This document shows positions 25,373 to 33,424 of a stretch of DNA of 64,000 bases, one piece after another (the first letter of the stretch is position 1; every line of letters starts with the position of its first letter). The translations under genes were made by a program, and so were the position numbers. Below the pieces are notes generated by a model. It ran no database searches. It saw nothing but the letters and a program-made list of their open reading frames with translations, and was not told where the DNA came from. The stretch is from positions 68,019 through 132,018 of the forward strand of contig CAZBLE010000002.1 in assembly GCA_964492735.1 (NCBI GenBank), given 5' to 3'. This stretch comes from CALKUP01 sp964492735 (GTDB taxonomy: Bacteria > Patescibacteriota > Patescibacteriia > UBA9570 > XYC2-FULL-38-9).

Positions 25373-26413
25373 ATGGAATCAGTATTGATTCTCGGAATTG
25401 AAAGCTCGTTCGACGACACCGGTGTGTCAGTTGTGCGAGCTTTTTCTGATGGGCAATTTGAGATTCTTTCAAATGAGCTGGCACTGCAAGACCATGTGAA
25501 AACTGGTGGTGCTGTGCCAGAGCTCGCAGCGCGGCGTCATGGAGAGAATATTGTGCCGACGATCCAACGTGCCTTGTCGGAAGCTGCTGCAGCGCCCGCG
25601 GATATTGATGTGATTGCAGTGACAACGACTCCTGGAATGATTGCCTGTTTGCAAGTCGGTATTGAAACGGCTAGAACACTGGCGGTGAGTTGGAGCAAGC
25701 CATTGATTGGCGTGCATCACATGAAGGCGCATATTGCGAGTACATTCGCGGAACACCCGCACGTCGCATTTCCAGCAGTGGTGTTGCTTGCGAGTGGTGC
25801 GCATACGATGTTGGTCAGAATGGATTCAGCAGAGCAGTATGTGCTGCTTGGGCAAACACGCGATGATGCGGCAGGAGAAGCGTTTGATAAAATTGCACGA
25901 ATGCTCGGACTGCCATATCCAGGTGGCCCAGAAATTGCGCGTATTGCAGAGGGTGGCGATGCTACGGCCTTTGCTTTTCCACGGCCAATGCTTCGTGAGT
26001 CAGGATTTGAGTTTTCATTTGCGGGCTTAAAAACCGCTATTTTATATACTATTCGTGATCTCGGTGGTATTGATGCATTAACAGAACAGCAGCGCGCTGA
26101 TCTCGCAGCAAGCGCACAGCAGGCGATTATTGACGTGCTTGTGCAAAAAACCATACGAGCAGTCAAACAAGAGCATGCACAGACAGTGATTCTCGGGGGA
26201 GGAGTGTCAGCAAATGTTGCGCTGCGTGGCCAATTAGAAACAGCTGTTGCTGGAGTAGGTCAGGATTGTGTATTGATTGTACCGTCTCCTGGATTATTTA
26301 CAGATAACGGCGCGATGATTGCAATTGCGGCAGCTTCACGCGCATTGCGAAAAGAATATGATGATCCATTTTCATTGACCCCAGCAGCACGTACGCCGAT
26401 TGATCAGGGGTGA
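25373..26413 (+). CDS. tsaD: tRNA threonylcarbamoyladenosine transferase TsaD
   Basis: A 346-residue ASKHA-fold enzyme that transfers threonylcarbamoyl to adenine 37 of tRNAs reading ANN codons, acting with TsaB/E/C. The metal-binding pair HMKAH is near residues 115-119; ILGIESSFDDTGVSVV is a variant of the canonical ILGIETSCDET (Cys replaced by Phe); GEAFDKIARMLGLPYPGGP and GGGVSANVALR are clear. Length is normal. It ends in TGA, supporting the standard bacterial code. Confidence 0.96.
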   Translation: MESVLILGIESSFDDTGVSVVRAFSDGQFEILSNELALQDHVKTGGAVPELAARRHGENIVPTIQRALSEAAAAPADIDVIAVTTTPGMIACLQVGIETARTLAVSWSKPLIGVHHMKAHIASTFAEHPHVAFPAVVLLASGAHTMLVRMDSAEQYVLLGQTRDDAAGEAFDKIARMLGLPYPGGPEIARIAEGGDATAFAFPRPMLRESGFEFSFAGLKTAILYTIRDLGGIDALTEQQRADLAASAQQAIIDVLVQKTIRAVKQEHAQTVILGGGVSANVALRGQLETAVAGVGQDCVLIVPSPGLFTDNGAMIAIAAASRALRKEYDDPFSLTPAARTPIDQG

Positions 26414-26435
26414 TCGCCACGGCAATATTAATCAA

Positions 26436-26468
26436 ACAAAAAACCCGCTACTGTGAGCGGGTTTTTTT
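26436..26468 (+). terminator. Bidirectional terminator between tsaD and the DsbA gene
   Basis: AACCCGCT (26442-26449) pairs with AGCGGGTT (26456-26463), with A and T runs on both sides. Confidence 0.92.
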
Positions 26469-26481
26469 AGACTTTAGATTC

Positions 26482-27276
26482 TTATTTTAGCAAGTTATCA
26501 AGTGTTGATTTCACTTGTGCAACTGGAAGTGCTCCTGGGATACTACCAACGATTGTTCCTTTCTTGTCAACAATGACAGAGAATGGAGTGCCGGTTGCGC
26601 CAAGACTTTGTGCCAATGCTGCGTCTGCATCAACAGTACTTTCTGTTTTTTTGTTGTTTACGCAATCTGCAAATTTATCTTTATTCAAACCAAGTTTTTC
26701 TGCTGCTGCGATATGTTGATCCGCAGTGAGGTTTGTTGCTTGATTTGTGAAATGGTCATCAATAAATTCCCAGAATTTTCCTTGTTCAGCTGCACATTCA
26801 GATGCGATTGCCGCTCCTTGTGCTCCTGGATGAATACTGAGAGGGAAGTGCATGAATGCAACGCCAACTTTTCCGTCGTAGTCTTTAATGACTTGTTCAA
26901 CAGTTGGGTGGAATTGTTTACAGAATGGGCAATCAAGGTCAGAGAACTCAATCAATGTTAAGTCACCTTTTCCAGTAATGTTGCGTACTTTTTTCATATC
27001 AACACTACCAGTCACAGTTGTGCCTGCCGCTGCGTTTGTGTTTGCATTCGCATTGGCTTTCACAGTTGTGCCTGTTCCTGCTGCTGTTCCGCCGCCGATT
27101 TCAGCGCCGCTAAGCAATAAGTAGAGCATGAGTGCAAACCCAATGATTGCGATAACTGCTGTTGCTGAAACGATACCAGCCCAAAACGCAAATTTTGGAG
27201 GCATAGCGTCAAAGAGGCCTTGTTTTTTTGTTGAGGACACTTCTGGTGTACTCATTAATGGTTTTTGTTCTTCCAT
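26482..27276 (-). CDS. Membrane-anchored DsbA-like thiol oxidoreductase
   Basis: A 264-residue protein: cytoplasmic start, one membrane helix (about residues 32-56), a low-complexity Gly/Ala/Asn/Thr linker (60-90), then a thioredoxin-fold DsbA/BdbD-type domain with the active site CPFC at 116-119 in EFSDLDCPFCKQFHP. The cis-proline loop is TGTPFSVIV. It would form or shuffle disulfides outside the membrane; secreted proteins here with paired cysteines are plausible clients. A good promoter, TTGACC-N17-TATCCT, stands upstream. Confidence 0.92.
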   Translation of the reverse strand: MEEQKPLMSTPEVSSTKKQGLFDAMPPKFAFWAGIVSATAVIAIIGFALMLYLLLSGAEIGGGTAAGTGTTVKANANANTNAAAGTTVTGSVDMKKVRNITGKGDLTLIEFSDLDCPFCKQFHPTVEQVIKDYDGKVGVAFMHFPLSIHPGAQGAAIASECAAEQGKFWEFIDDHFTNQATNLTADQHIAAAEKLGLNKDKFADCVNNKKTESTVDADAALAQSLGATGTPFSVIVDKKGTIVGSIPGALPVAQVKSTLDNLLK

Positions 27277-27315
27277 AATGAAGTGACAAGCTTAATAAAT
27301 TATGATCACCTATAG

Positions 27316-27344
27316 AGGATAGTTGATTTTACGAAAAGGGTCAA
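27316..27344 (-). promoter_or_regulatory. Promoter of the DsbA-like gene
   Basis: Minus strand: TTGACC (27339-27344), 17 bases, TATCCT (27316-27321). It lies just behind the BlaI-like gene stop. I see no clear palindrome for BlaI binding in it. Confidence 0.65.
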
Positions 27345-27350
27345 ACGACA

Positions 27351-27923
27351 TTAACTACACTGTCCAGATTGTTTGGTGGTATGACTTTGTTTTGGGAGGT
27401 CACGAGATTGAATATCGCGAGACTGAATCCGAAATTGTTGGTCGCAGCTTTCTATTGAGTCAACAAAGAAAAATGATTGCACACGTGCCATGACAGGTGT
27501 TTGAATGAATAATGATAGGGCAGCTGCAGCGCCAATAAAAAAAGCAAATTGATGTTGCTTAATGTAATCGCGAGCAGACTTGAGTGTTTTTGCATCAATG
27601 TTTTCAAGTAGGTTGGCAAAATGGCCAATCGCGAGTGGGCCGTATTGTTTTTTGAGGTCAGTGAACATTTGTTTTGTTGCAGTTTCCACAAAGGCATTTT
27701 TTGTCACAGCGATTCTGTAAACACATGTTTTGCCAATCTTTCTTCGGAGAAGGAGTTCTTTTTCGAAGAGATGGGTTATCACGGTGAGAATGGTGTTGTA
27801 GGCATAGGGTGTGTCACATTCGTGGGTGAGGGTTTCTGCAACCTGACGAACAGTAAATGGTTCGTCTGTGTAGTGTTTCCAGATGTGGTCCATGACCAAT
27901 TGTTCGAGTTTTCCGAGTGACAT
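27351..27923 (-). CDS. BlaI/MecI-type repressor with a C-terminal membrane helix
   Basis: A 190-residue protein. Residues 1-75 are a BlaI/MecI/CopY winged helix (LEQLVMDHIWKH, FTVRQVAETL, YNTILTVITHLFEKELL), and residues 85-115 a helical dimer region. Unusually, residues 125-145 are strongly hydrophobic (QFAFFIGAAAALSLFIQTP) and likely insert into the membrane, with a polar tail of about 45 residues outside. BlaI repressors normally end before this and pair with a BlaR1 protease, which is absent nearby. It may be a membrane-tethered regulator of the adjacent DsbA-like gene (inference). Confidence 0.8.
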   Translation of the reverse strand: MSLGKLEQLVMDHIWKHYTDEPFTVRQVAETLTHECDTPYAYNTILTVITHLFEKELLLRRKIGKTCVYRIAVTKNAFVETATKQMFTDLKKQYGPLAIGHFANLLENIDAKTLKSARDYIKQHQFAFFIGAAAALSLFIQTPVMARVQSFFFVDSIESCDQQFRIQSRDIQSRDLPKQSHTTKQSGQCS

Positions 27924-27982
27924 ATGGCACTAGTATACACCTCTGAAAACTATGCGCAATAGGTGATTGTAGGTGTAGATGC

Positions 27983-28030
27983 AAAAAGACCCCGAACCCC
28001 TGCGCGCAAATTGCTGACAGGTGTTCGAGG
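27983..28030 (-). terminator. Terminator of the 74-residue GC-rich gene
   Basis: Minus strand CCTCGAAC (28023-28030) pairs with GTTCGGGG (27990-27997), one G-U pair, followed by TCTTTTT. Confidence 0.7.
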
Positions 28031-28063
28031 CTTTTCCTTCGGCGGCGTGGCCGTCTCGTCCCT

Positions 28064-28288
28064 TCAGGGAACGTAGACGACCTCGACCAGGGCGTCATCC
28101 CGCAGCATCTGCTGCGGCTCTTGTGTCAGGGTCGCAACCCAAGCGCCTTGTCCGCTTTCTTCCATGGTGCAAGGGCTTCCTGCCCCGTTTATGAACTTAT
28201 AGACTCCAGGCTTTCCGCTCCGGAAGCGGAAGACCTCCCCGTCCTTCAGGTCTCCGATGTTCGGGCAAACTCTATGCAGGGCCTTCAT
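28064..28288 (-). CDS. GC-rich small protein of unknown function
   Basis: A 74-residue soluble protein with a strong SD (GGAGG four bases before the ATG), its own promoter and its own terminator. It is beta-rich with the segments GEVFRFRSGKPGVYKFI and ALVEVVYVP and two cysteines (8 and about 40). No family is recognised. Codon use is clearly GC-richer than in its neighbours, and native genes here lack such an SD, so it is probably a foreign single-gene cassette inserted between the BlaI-like gene and the HD hydrolase. Confidence 0.6.
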   Translation of the reverse strand: MKALHRVCPNIGDLKDGEVFRFRSGKPGVYKFINGAGSPCTMEESGQGAWVATLTQEPQQMLRDDALVEVVYVP

Positions 28289-28318
28289 CTTTCCTCCAGC
28301 GGTGATGAGCCTAAAAAA

Positions 28319-28347
28319 ACCCTACAGATTCGCAATAAAAAATGCAA
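28319..28347 (-). promoter_or_regulatory. Promoter of the 74-residue GC-rich gene
   Basis: Minus strand: TTGCAT (28342-28347), 17 bases, TAGGGT (28319-28324). The -10 is identical to that of the glutathione S-transferase cassette at 56128. Confidence 0.6.
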
Positions 28348-28366
28348 GGACGAGCGCCTCATTTTA

Positions 28367-28395
28367 TTGACCAAGGGTGCTTCCTCAGGTACAGT
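28367..28395 (+). promoter_or_regulatory. Promoter of the HD hydrolase gene
   Basis: TTGACC, 17 bases, TACAGT, giving a leader of about 18 bases without an SD before the ATG at 28420. It is divergent from the GC-rich cassette promoter. Confidence 0.6.
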
Positions 28396-28419
28396 ACAAG
28401 GGTCATTTTAGATAAAAAT

Positions 28420-29400
28420 ATGCAGTATTCTGACCGAATTTACGGAATAATTGAGATCGATGAACCAGTCATTACTGAGCTGGTTGAAAGTGCGCCATTA
28501 CAGCGTTTGAAAGAAATTAACCAATATGGGGCGGCCTTTTTCCGGTTCCCACATTTAACAACCACTCGCTTTGAGCACAGTGTTGGGGTGTACTACATAT
28601 TAAAAAAACTCAACGCGCCGATTATTGAACAGATCGCAGGGCTCTTGCACGACGCGCCACACACCGCATTTTCGCATGTGTCGGATGTCGTGTTTGAAGA
28701 TGCGTCCCAGGCCTTTCACGATAAGTTCCACGAAAAGATTTTATTTAGTTCAAATATCCCACGGATTTTAAAACGGCATGGATTTTCTGTGTGGAAGCTG
28801 CTCAATAAATCGTCCTTTCATTTAGCAGAAAGTGATTTGCCGGATTTGTGTGCGGACCGGATTGATTATTTTTTCCGTGACTGTGTCACTGACAAGCAGC
28901 TTGATTTAGTTGACGCGCGCAAGATGCTTGATGACATGACAACACACAATGGTGAGATCGTGTTTAAGACAGAAGAAATCGCCAAGCAGTTTGCAACGGT
29001 CTATCGCGGTGCAAATGAAAAATTGTGGGCGCATCCACTGCAAGCAGCGCTGTATTATTTATTATCATCAGCCATGAAGGTGGCACTCGAAGAAGGCGTG
29101 CTGACATTTGATGATTTATTCACGACTGACCAAGAAGTAGCCGCTAAGATGCGCGCTGCTGGAAACCCAGAGATCGACAAATTTTTACATGACATGGAAA
29201 ATATTGCGGTCGAGGAAAATGCGACGTCATATGATTACCACATCCGTCCGAAAATTCGGTTAGTAGATCCGTATGTACTCGTTGATGGTGGTGAGCGTCA
29301 TGAGCGATTATCTGAGCTTGATGCTGGATTTCGAGATGCGAATGCTCGGTTTATTGAAGAAAAGTCAAAAGGTTATTATATTAAAGTTCTGAATACCTAA
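28420..29400 (+). CDS. HD-domain phosphohydrolase (dGTPase/YdhJ-like)
   Basis: A 326-residue metal-dependent HD hydrolase. Metal ligands are visible in RFEHSVGVYY (His), GLLHDAPHTAFSH (HD) and ADRIDYFFRD (Asp). This arrangement is shared with dGTP triphosphohydrolases and related deoxynucleotide hydrolases, but the substrate is not certain. I use the ATG at 28420 behind the promoter; the longer frame crosses that promoter. valS follows within nine bases, so the two are likely co-transcribed. Confidence 0.82.
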   Translation: MQYSDRIYGIIEIDEPVITELVESAPLQRLKEINQYGAAFFRFPHLTTTRFEHSVGVYYILKKLNAPIIEQIAGLLHDAPHTAFSHVSDVVFEDASQAFHDKFHEKILFSSNIPRILKRHGFSVWKLLNKSSFHLAESDLPDLCADRIDYFFRDCVTDKQLDLVDARKMLDDMTTHNGEIVFKTEEIAKQFATVYRGANEKLWAHPLQAALYYLLSSAMKVALEEGVLTFDDLFTTDQEVAAKMRAAGNPEIDKFLHDMENIAVEENATSYDYHIRPKIRLVDPYVLVDGGERHERLSELDAGFRDANARFIEEKSKGYYIKVLNT

Positions 29401-29408
29401 TTGTGTTT

Positions 29409-31880
29409 ATGGCAATGGAAAAAAACTACAACCCACAAGATTACGAAAACGCAATATACACTGCTTGGAAAGACAGTGGTTTTTTTCATCCAGAGAATGT
29501 ACCTGGCGCTGAAGGGCGAGAGCCGTTTGCTGTGATGATGCCGCCGCCAAATGTGACCGGTGTGTTGCATTTAGGACATGCGCTTGAAAATACGTTACTC
29601 GACGCTAAGATTCGGTTTGAACGCATGCGAGGGAAGCGCGCGTTGCTGCTCCCTGGAACAGATCACGCCGCAGTTGCGACGCAGGCGAAAGTCGAAGGCT
29701 TATTGAAAACGGGTGAATTTGAATGGCCAATTGGAAGTGGACAGTTTGAACAAAGTGATAATCCACGAAAAGAGTTTGGACGCGACGGTTTGCTTGAACG
29801 GATTCGTGGGTTTGCCGAACAATCCAAGTCAACGATTTTGAACCAGATCGAGAAAATGGGAACAAGTGCTGATTGGGATCGGCTCGCGTATACGTTTGAT
29901 GAACCTCGCAACCGCGCGGTGAATGAACTGTTTGTGCGGATGTATGAAGATGGGTTGATTTATCGTGGGTATCGCGTGGTGAATTGGTCAGTTGTTGGTC
30001 AGTCGACGTGTTCAGATGATGAGTTGGTGTATGTGACTCGACCGTCAAAGCTGTATACATTTCGGTATAGCGCTGACTTTCCGATTCCAATTGCGACGAC
30101 TCGCCCAGAAACAAAGCTCGGCGACACTGCAGTGGCGGTGCATCCAGAAGGGAAGTGGAAGGAATATATCGGGCAGACGTTTACAGTTCCTGGATTTGGT
30201 GGAGATGGTGGTGCTGATTTAACTATTCGAGTGATTGGAGATGATGGGATTGATCCAGATTTTGGAACAGGCGCGCTTGGTGTGACAACCGCACATGCGC
30301 AGATTGATTATGAAATGTATTTGAAGAATCCAGAAATTGGTGTGCAACCAGTCATCGGAAAAGACGGTAAGATGTTGTCGGTTTCCGGAAGTGCCTATGA
30401 AGGCTTAACAGTTGAAGAGTGTCGTGAAGCGATTCTGAAATGGTTGCGTGAGGCAGGGCTCATGATTGCTGAAGAGGAGATTGAGCAAAATGTTGCAACA
30501 TCGGATCGGTTTAAAGATATTGTTGAAGCGATTCCAATGGAGCAGTGGTTTATTAACGTGAACAAGGAAATTCCAGGGCGTGGCAAAACGCTCAAGCAGT
30601 TGATGCGTGAAGCGGTGACTGTCGGTCATGGTGGTGATCCTGCAAAAAAAGTTGAAATTGTTCCGGAGCGCTTTCAAAAAGTGTACGACCATTGGATTGA
30701 AGGGCTGCGTGATTGGAATATTTCTCGGCAAATTTGGTGGGGACATCGGATTCCAGCGTGGCACAAAGATGGTGAGGTGAAAGTCCAAGTTGAGTCTCCG
30801 GGGGATGGTTGGCTGCAAGACGAGGACACGCTCGATACCTGGTTTAGTTCTGGTTCATGGACGTTTAGCACGCTCGGCTGGCCAGAGCAGACAGCTGACA
30901 TGAAAACGTATCACCAAGGTGGAACAAGTTGGATGCAGATGGGCCACGAGATTTTGTTTTTCTGGATGGCGCGCATGATTTTGATGACAACGTATGCGCT
31001 CGATGATATTCCATTTAAGCGTGTCTATATTCATGGCATTTTGTGTGACAAAGAAGGGAAGAAGTTTAGTAAGTCGTCAGGCAACGGAATTGATCCGCTC
31101 GATGTGATTGCGGAATATGGAACAGATGCGTTGCGGATGTCGCTGATTGAAAATATTACTCCCGGCAATGATGCGCGGTTTTATGAAGACAAGGTCGTGA
31201 AGTCACGCAATTTTGTGACGAAGTTGTGGAATGTTGCGCGGTTTGTAAATGAGCGTGCGCCACAGGATCCTGCAACGATTAATTTTAATGGAGCGTCGTT
31301 TACTGATCAGTTAATTCTCGCGTCACTCAATGAAGTGATTACTGAAGTGACAGCGGATTTAGAAAACGATCGGTTTGGGTTGGTTCCGGCAAAGTTGTAT
31401 GATTTTGTGTGGAATGATTTCGCGGCCTGGTATTTAGAAGAAGCCAAGCGTGATGATGTTGAATGTGTCATGCAGCGATATGTGCTTGCAGAAGTATTGA
31501 AATTATTGCACCCAGTCGCACCGTTTGTGACTGAGGTCATTGCAAAAGAATTGCAGTTGTTTGGAGAAGACATGTTGCTGATTCAAACGTGGCCACAAGG
31601 AAATGCTTCATTTACGTTTACAGATGAAATCACAAATGCACACGAGCATATTGCGCAGCTCTTAAAAGAACGTGAGTTAAAAAAACTCGAAGAAAAGAAA
31701 GATCCAAAAGTGGAAGCAGAAATTGCTGCTCGAAAAAAAGAAGAGCTCGCTCAGGCAATTAGTGTTCTTGAGGGTCGTCTCGCAAATCCGTCATATTCTG
31801 AAAAAGCGCCAGCGCATTTAGTGCAGCAAACGCGTGATGAACTAGAAGAGAAGAAACGATTATTAGAAGAGCTGGGATAA
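29409..31880 (+). CDS. valS: Valyl-tRNA synthetase
   Basis: A class I synthetase charging tRNA-Val, about 823 residues. The HIGH motif is HLGH within PPPNVTGVLHLGHAL (about residues 47-61); the editing domain contains TTRPETKLGDTAVAVHPEG; KMSKS appears as KFSKS in KEGKKFSKSSGNGIDPLD near residue 550; the anticodon domain follows and the last 80 residues form the typical C-terminal coiled coil (LKERELKKLEEKKDPK). ATG 29409 or 29415 are both possible starts. Confidence 0.96.
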   Translation: MAMEKNYNPQDYENAIYTAWKDSGFFHPENVPGAEGREPFAVMMPPPNVTGVLHLGHALENTLLDAKIRFERMRGKRALLLPGTDHAAVATQAKVEGLLKTGEFEWPIGSGQFEQSDNPRKEFGRDGLLERIRGFAEQSKSTILNQIEKMGTSADWDRLAYTFDEPRNRAVNELFVRMYEDGLIYRGYRVVNWSVVGQSTCSDDELVYVTRPSKLYTFRYSADFPIPIATTRPETKLGDTAVAVHPEGKWKEYIGQTFTVPGFGGDGGADLTIRVIGDDGIDPDFGTGALGVTTAHAQIDYEMYLKNPEIGVQPVIGKDGKMLSVSGSAYEGLTVEECREAILKWLREAGLMIAEEEIEQNVATSDRFKDIVEAIPMEQWFINVNKEIPGRGKTLKQLMREAVTVGHGGDPAKKVEIVPERFQKVYDHWIEGLRDWNISRQIWWGHRIPAWHKDGEVKVQVESPGDGWLQDEDTLDTWFSSGSWTFSTLGWPEQTADMKTYHQGGTSWMQMGHEILFFWMARMILMTTYALDDIPFKRVYIHGILCDKEGKKFSKSSGNGIDPLDVIAEYGTDALRMSLIENITPGNDARFYEDKVVKSRNFVTKLWNVARFVNERAPQDPATINFNGASFTDQLILASLNEVITEVTADLENDRFGLVPAKLYDFVWNDFAAWYLEEAKRDDVECVMQRYVLAEVLKLLHPVAPFVTEVIAKELQLFGEDMLLIQTWPQGNASFTFTDEITNAHEHIAQLLKERELKKLEEKKDPKVEAEIAARKKEELAQAISVLEGRLANPSYSEKAPAHLVQQTRDELEEKKRLLEELG

Positions 31881-31884
31881 TTGT

Positions 31885-33399
31885 ATGGGACGAAACGAAG
31901 GAGGTGGCAGAAGAGGACGAGATCGCGAGAAAGCCCCGCGAGTTGATGTGCCTGGAGTGCCTCGACTTACAATAAAGTCTTCGGTGGAACGACAATATGG
32001 ACGACAGGTTGTTGAAGCATTAAAGCGTTGGGATAATGCACTATATGAATATGATGCTTTAATTGTTTCTGAAGAGCTTCCATTTGATGATGTTGCTCTC
32101 TACGTACAAGAAATTGGCCTCTTTGATGAGTTAAAGGCTGACATTCCTCAAGCAGCGGCTTTAATAAATACAGTCTCAGAAAGCCGGGTGAGTAAAATTT
32201 TAGAAACCAGTGGCTCGGCAGAAAAAGCAGATCGTGAAGGTTTTCGTTTTGTGAAAAATGTTATGGACGATACTGTTGTAACGCCACATACACGACCATT
32301 ATTTCATGCGCTCTTTCATGAATTACTTTTCGCATCGCGATTTGCTGAGCATCAAAAAAATATTACAAAAGGTGTGAGTCGTGACCCTGGTGCGCCAGAA
32401 GCACAAGTGCTTCAAGATTTAGTTGCTACAAGAAATATTCCCCTCACGAAAGATGGTGCTCTATTTTTAGGAGGCGATATTGGTGATGTACTAAGAGAAT
32501 TTATTTTTTTAGCAGGGTGTCGTGATTTATCTGATGCATTAAAAGGCGGTAAAATCCCAGATGAGTACACAGTGAATGCAGATGCCTATCGTGCAGAAGG
32601 AGATGTTATTGCAGCATCATTACGCGGGCTGCCTACTGCTCCAACTAAATACACAACACAGAGAGGTCTTGAGATATTTAAAAATCTCTCCTTTACAACT
32701 CCGATAAAGTGTCCGCCTGCTATTATGGGCATAGTTGAGCTTGGTACTGATAAAAAAATATTTTTATTAAACGGCGGTTTTTTCGAGATAGTAATGCAGT
32801 TGCCGTTATCTCGTGTAACTGGAGATTTAGCATTGCCGCATGTAGCACTCACTTCACCTGAAATGATTTTTCGTAAATATGGAATTGAAAAATTATTCCC
32901 ATTTATTCGTTTGCAAGTGTTGCGGTCTATTGAAGAGGCTATCTTGCTCGATAAAATTCCTGTAGAACAAGATGCCTTTCAGACAGCTTTTGCATTACGC
33001 GCTGTAGAGAAAGGTGTTCCCGCGAAAACGACAGAGGCAGATATTACTGAATTGCCAGAAGCTCCTGTGGTTTTAGAGTCAGTTGTTGCGCCTGTTGAAG
33101 TCGAAGAAGTGCCACAGCCTCTAGAGGAAGCGAATCGTGAAGAAGAGTTTGTAGTGCGTGAACGTCGAGCAAAAGCTGAGCGACTCCGCACGGTCCATTA
33201 TCGTAAAGCAGTCAGTGCGCTTGGTCGCTTGGGTGTTGTGCTGGAACCAGGCGGTCGTCACATGAAAGCACGGTATGGTGAAAAAACTGCTGCATTTCCA
33301 AATTCACATTCTGGAAAGAATGCGGACATTACCTATATTTTACGATCTGTGTTAGAGATTCTCGGAATTACTGAAGAGGATTTTATTAAAGCGTTATAG
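31885..33399 (+). CDS. Large hypothetical protein with C-terminal HicA-like domain
   Basis: A 504-residue protein starting four bases after valS. The basic, Gly/Arg-rich N-terminus (MGRNEGGGRRGRDREKAPR) is followed by a helical region and a mixed middle with no family I recognise, then a charged linker (about 380-430). The last 65 residues resemble the HicA/YcfA mRNA-interferase double-stranded-RNA-binding fold: RKAVSALGRLGVVLEPGG, RHMKARYG with the His at the catalytic position, PNSHSGKN, then ILRSVLEILGITEEDF. No HicB antitoxin is adjacent. It may be an RNA-binding protein rather than a toxin. Confidence 0.6.
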   Translation: MGRNEGGGRRGRDREKAPRVDVPGVPRLTIKSSVERQYGRQVVEALKRWDNALYEYDALIVSEELPFDDVALYVQEIGLFDELKADIPQAAALINTVSESRVSKILETSGSAEKADREGFRFVKNVMDDTVVTPHTRPLFHALFHELLFASRFAEHQKNITKGVSRDPGAPEAQVLQDLVATRNIPLTKDGALFLGGDIGDVLREFIFLAGCRDLSDALKGGKIPDEYTVNADAYRAEGDVIAASLRGLPTAPTKYTTQRGLEIFKNLSFTTPIKCPPAIMGIVELGTDKKIFLLNGGFFEIVMQLPLSRVTGDLALPHVALTSPEMIFRKYGIEKLFPFIRLQVLRSIEEAILLDKIPVEQDAFQTAFALRAVEKGVPAKTTEADITELPEAPVVLESVVAPVEVEEVPQPLEEANREEEFVVRERRAKAERLRTVHYRKAVSALGRLGVVLEPGGRHMKARYGEKTAAFPNSHSGKNADITYILRSVLEILGITEEDFIKAL

Positions 33400-33424
33400 T
33401 TGCAATAGAAACGCTGGCTTGTAT

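Noticed and set aside
31885..33399. Toxin-antitoxin locus based on the HicA-like domain
   Set aside because: No HicB-like partner is next to it, and the domain is part of a large protein, so a standard HicAB module is not supported.
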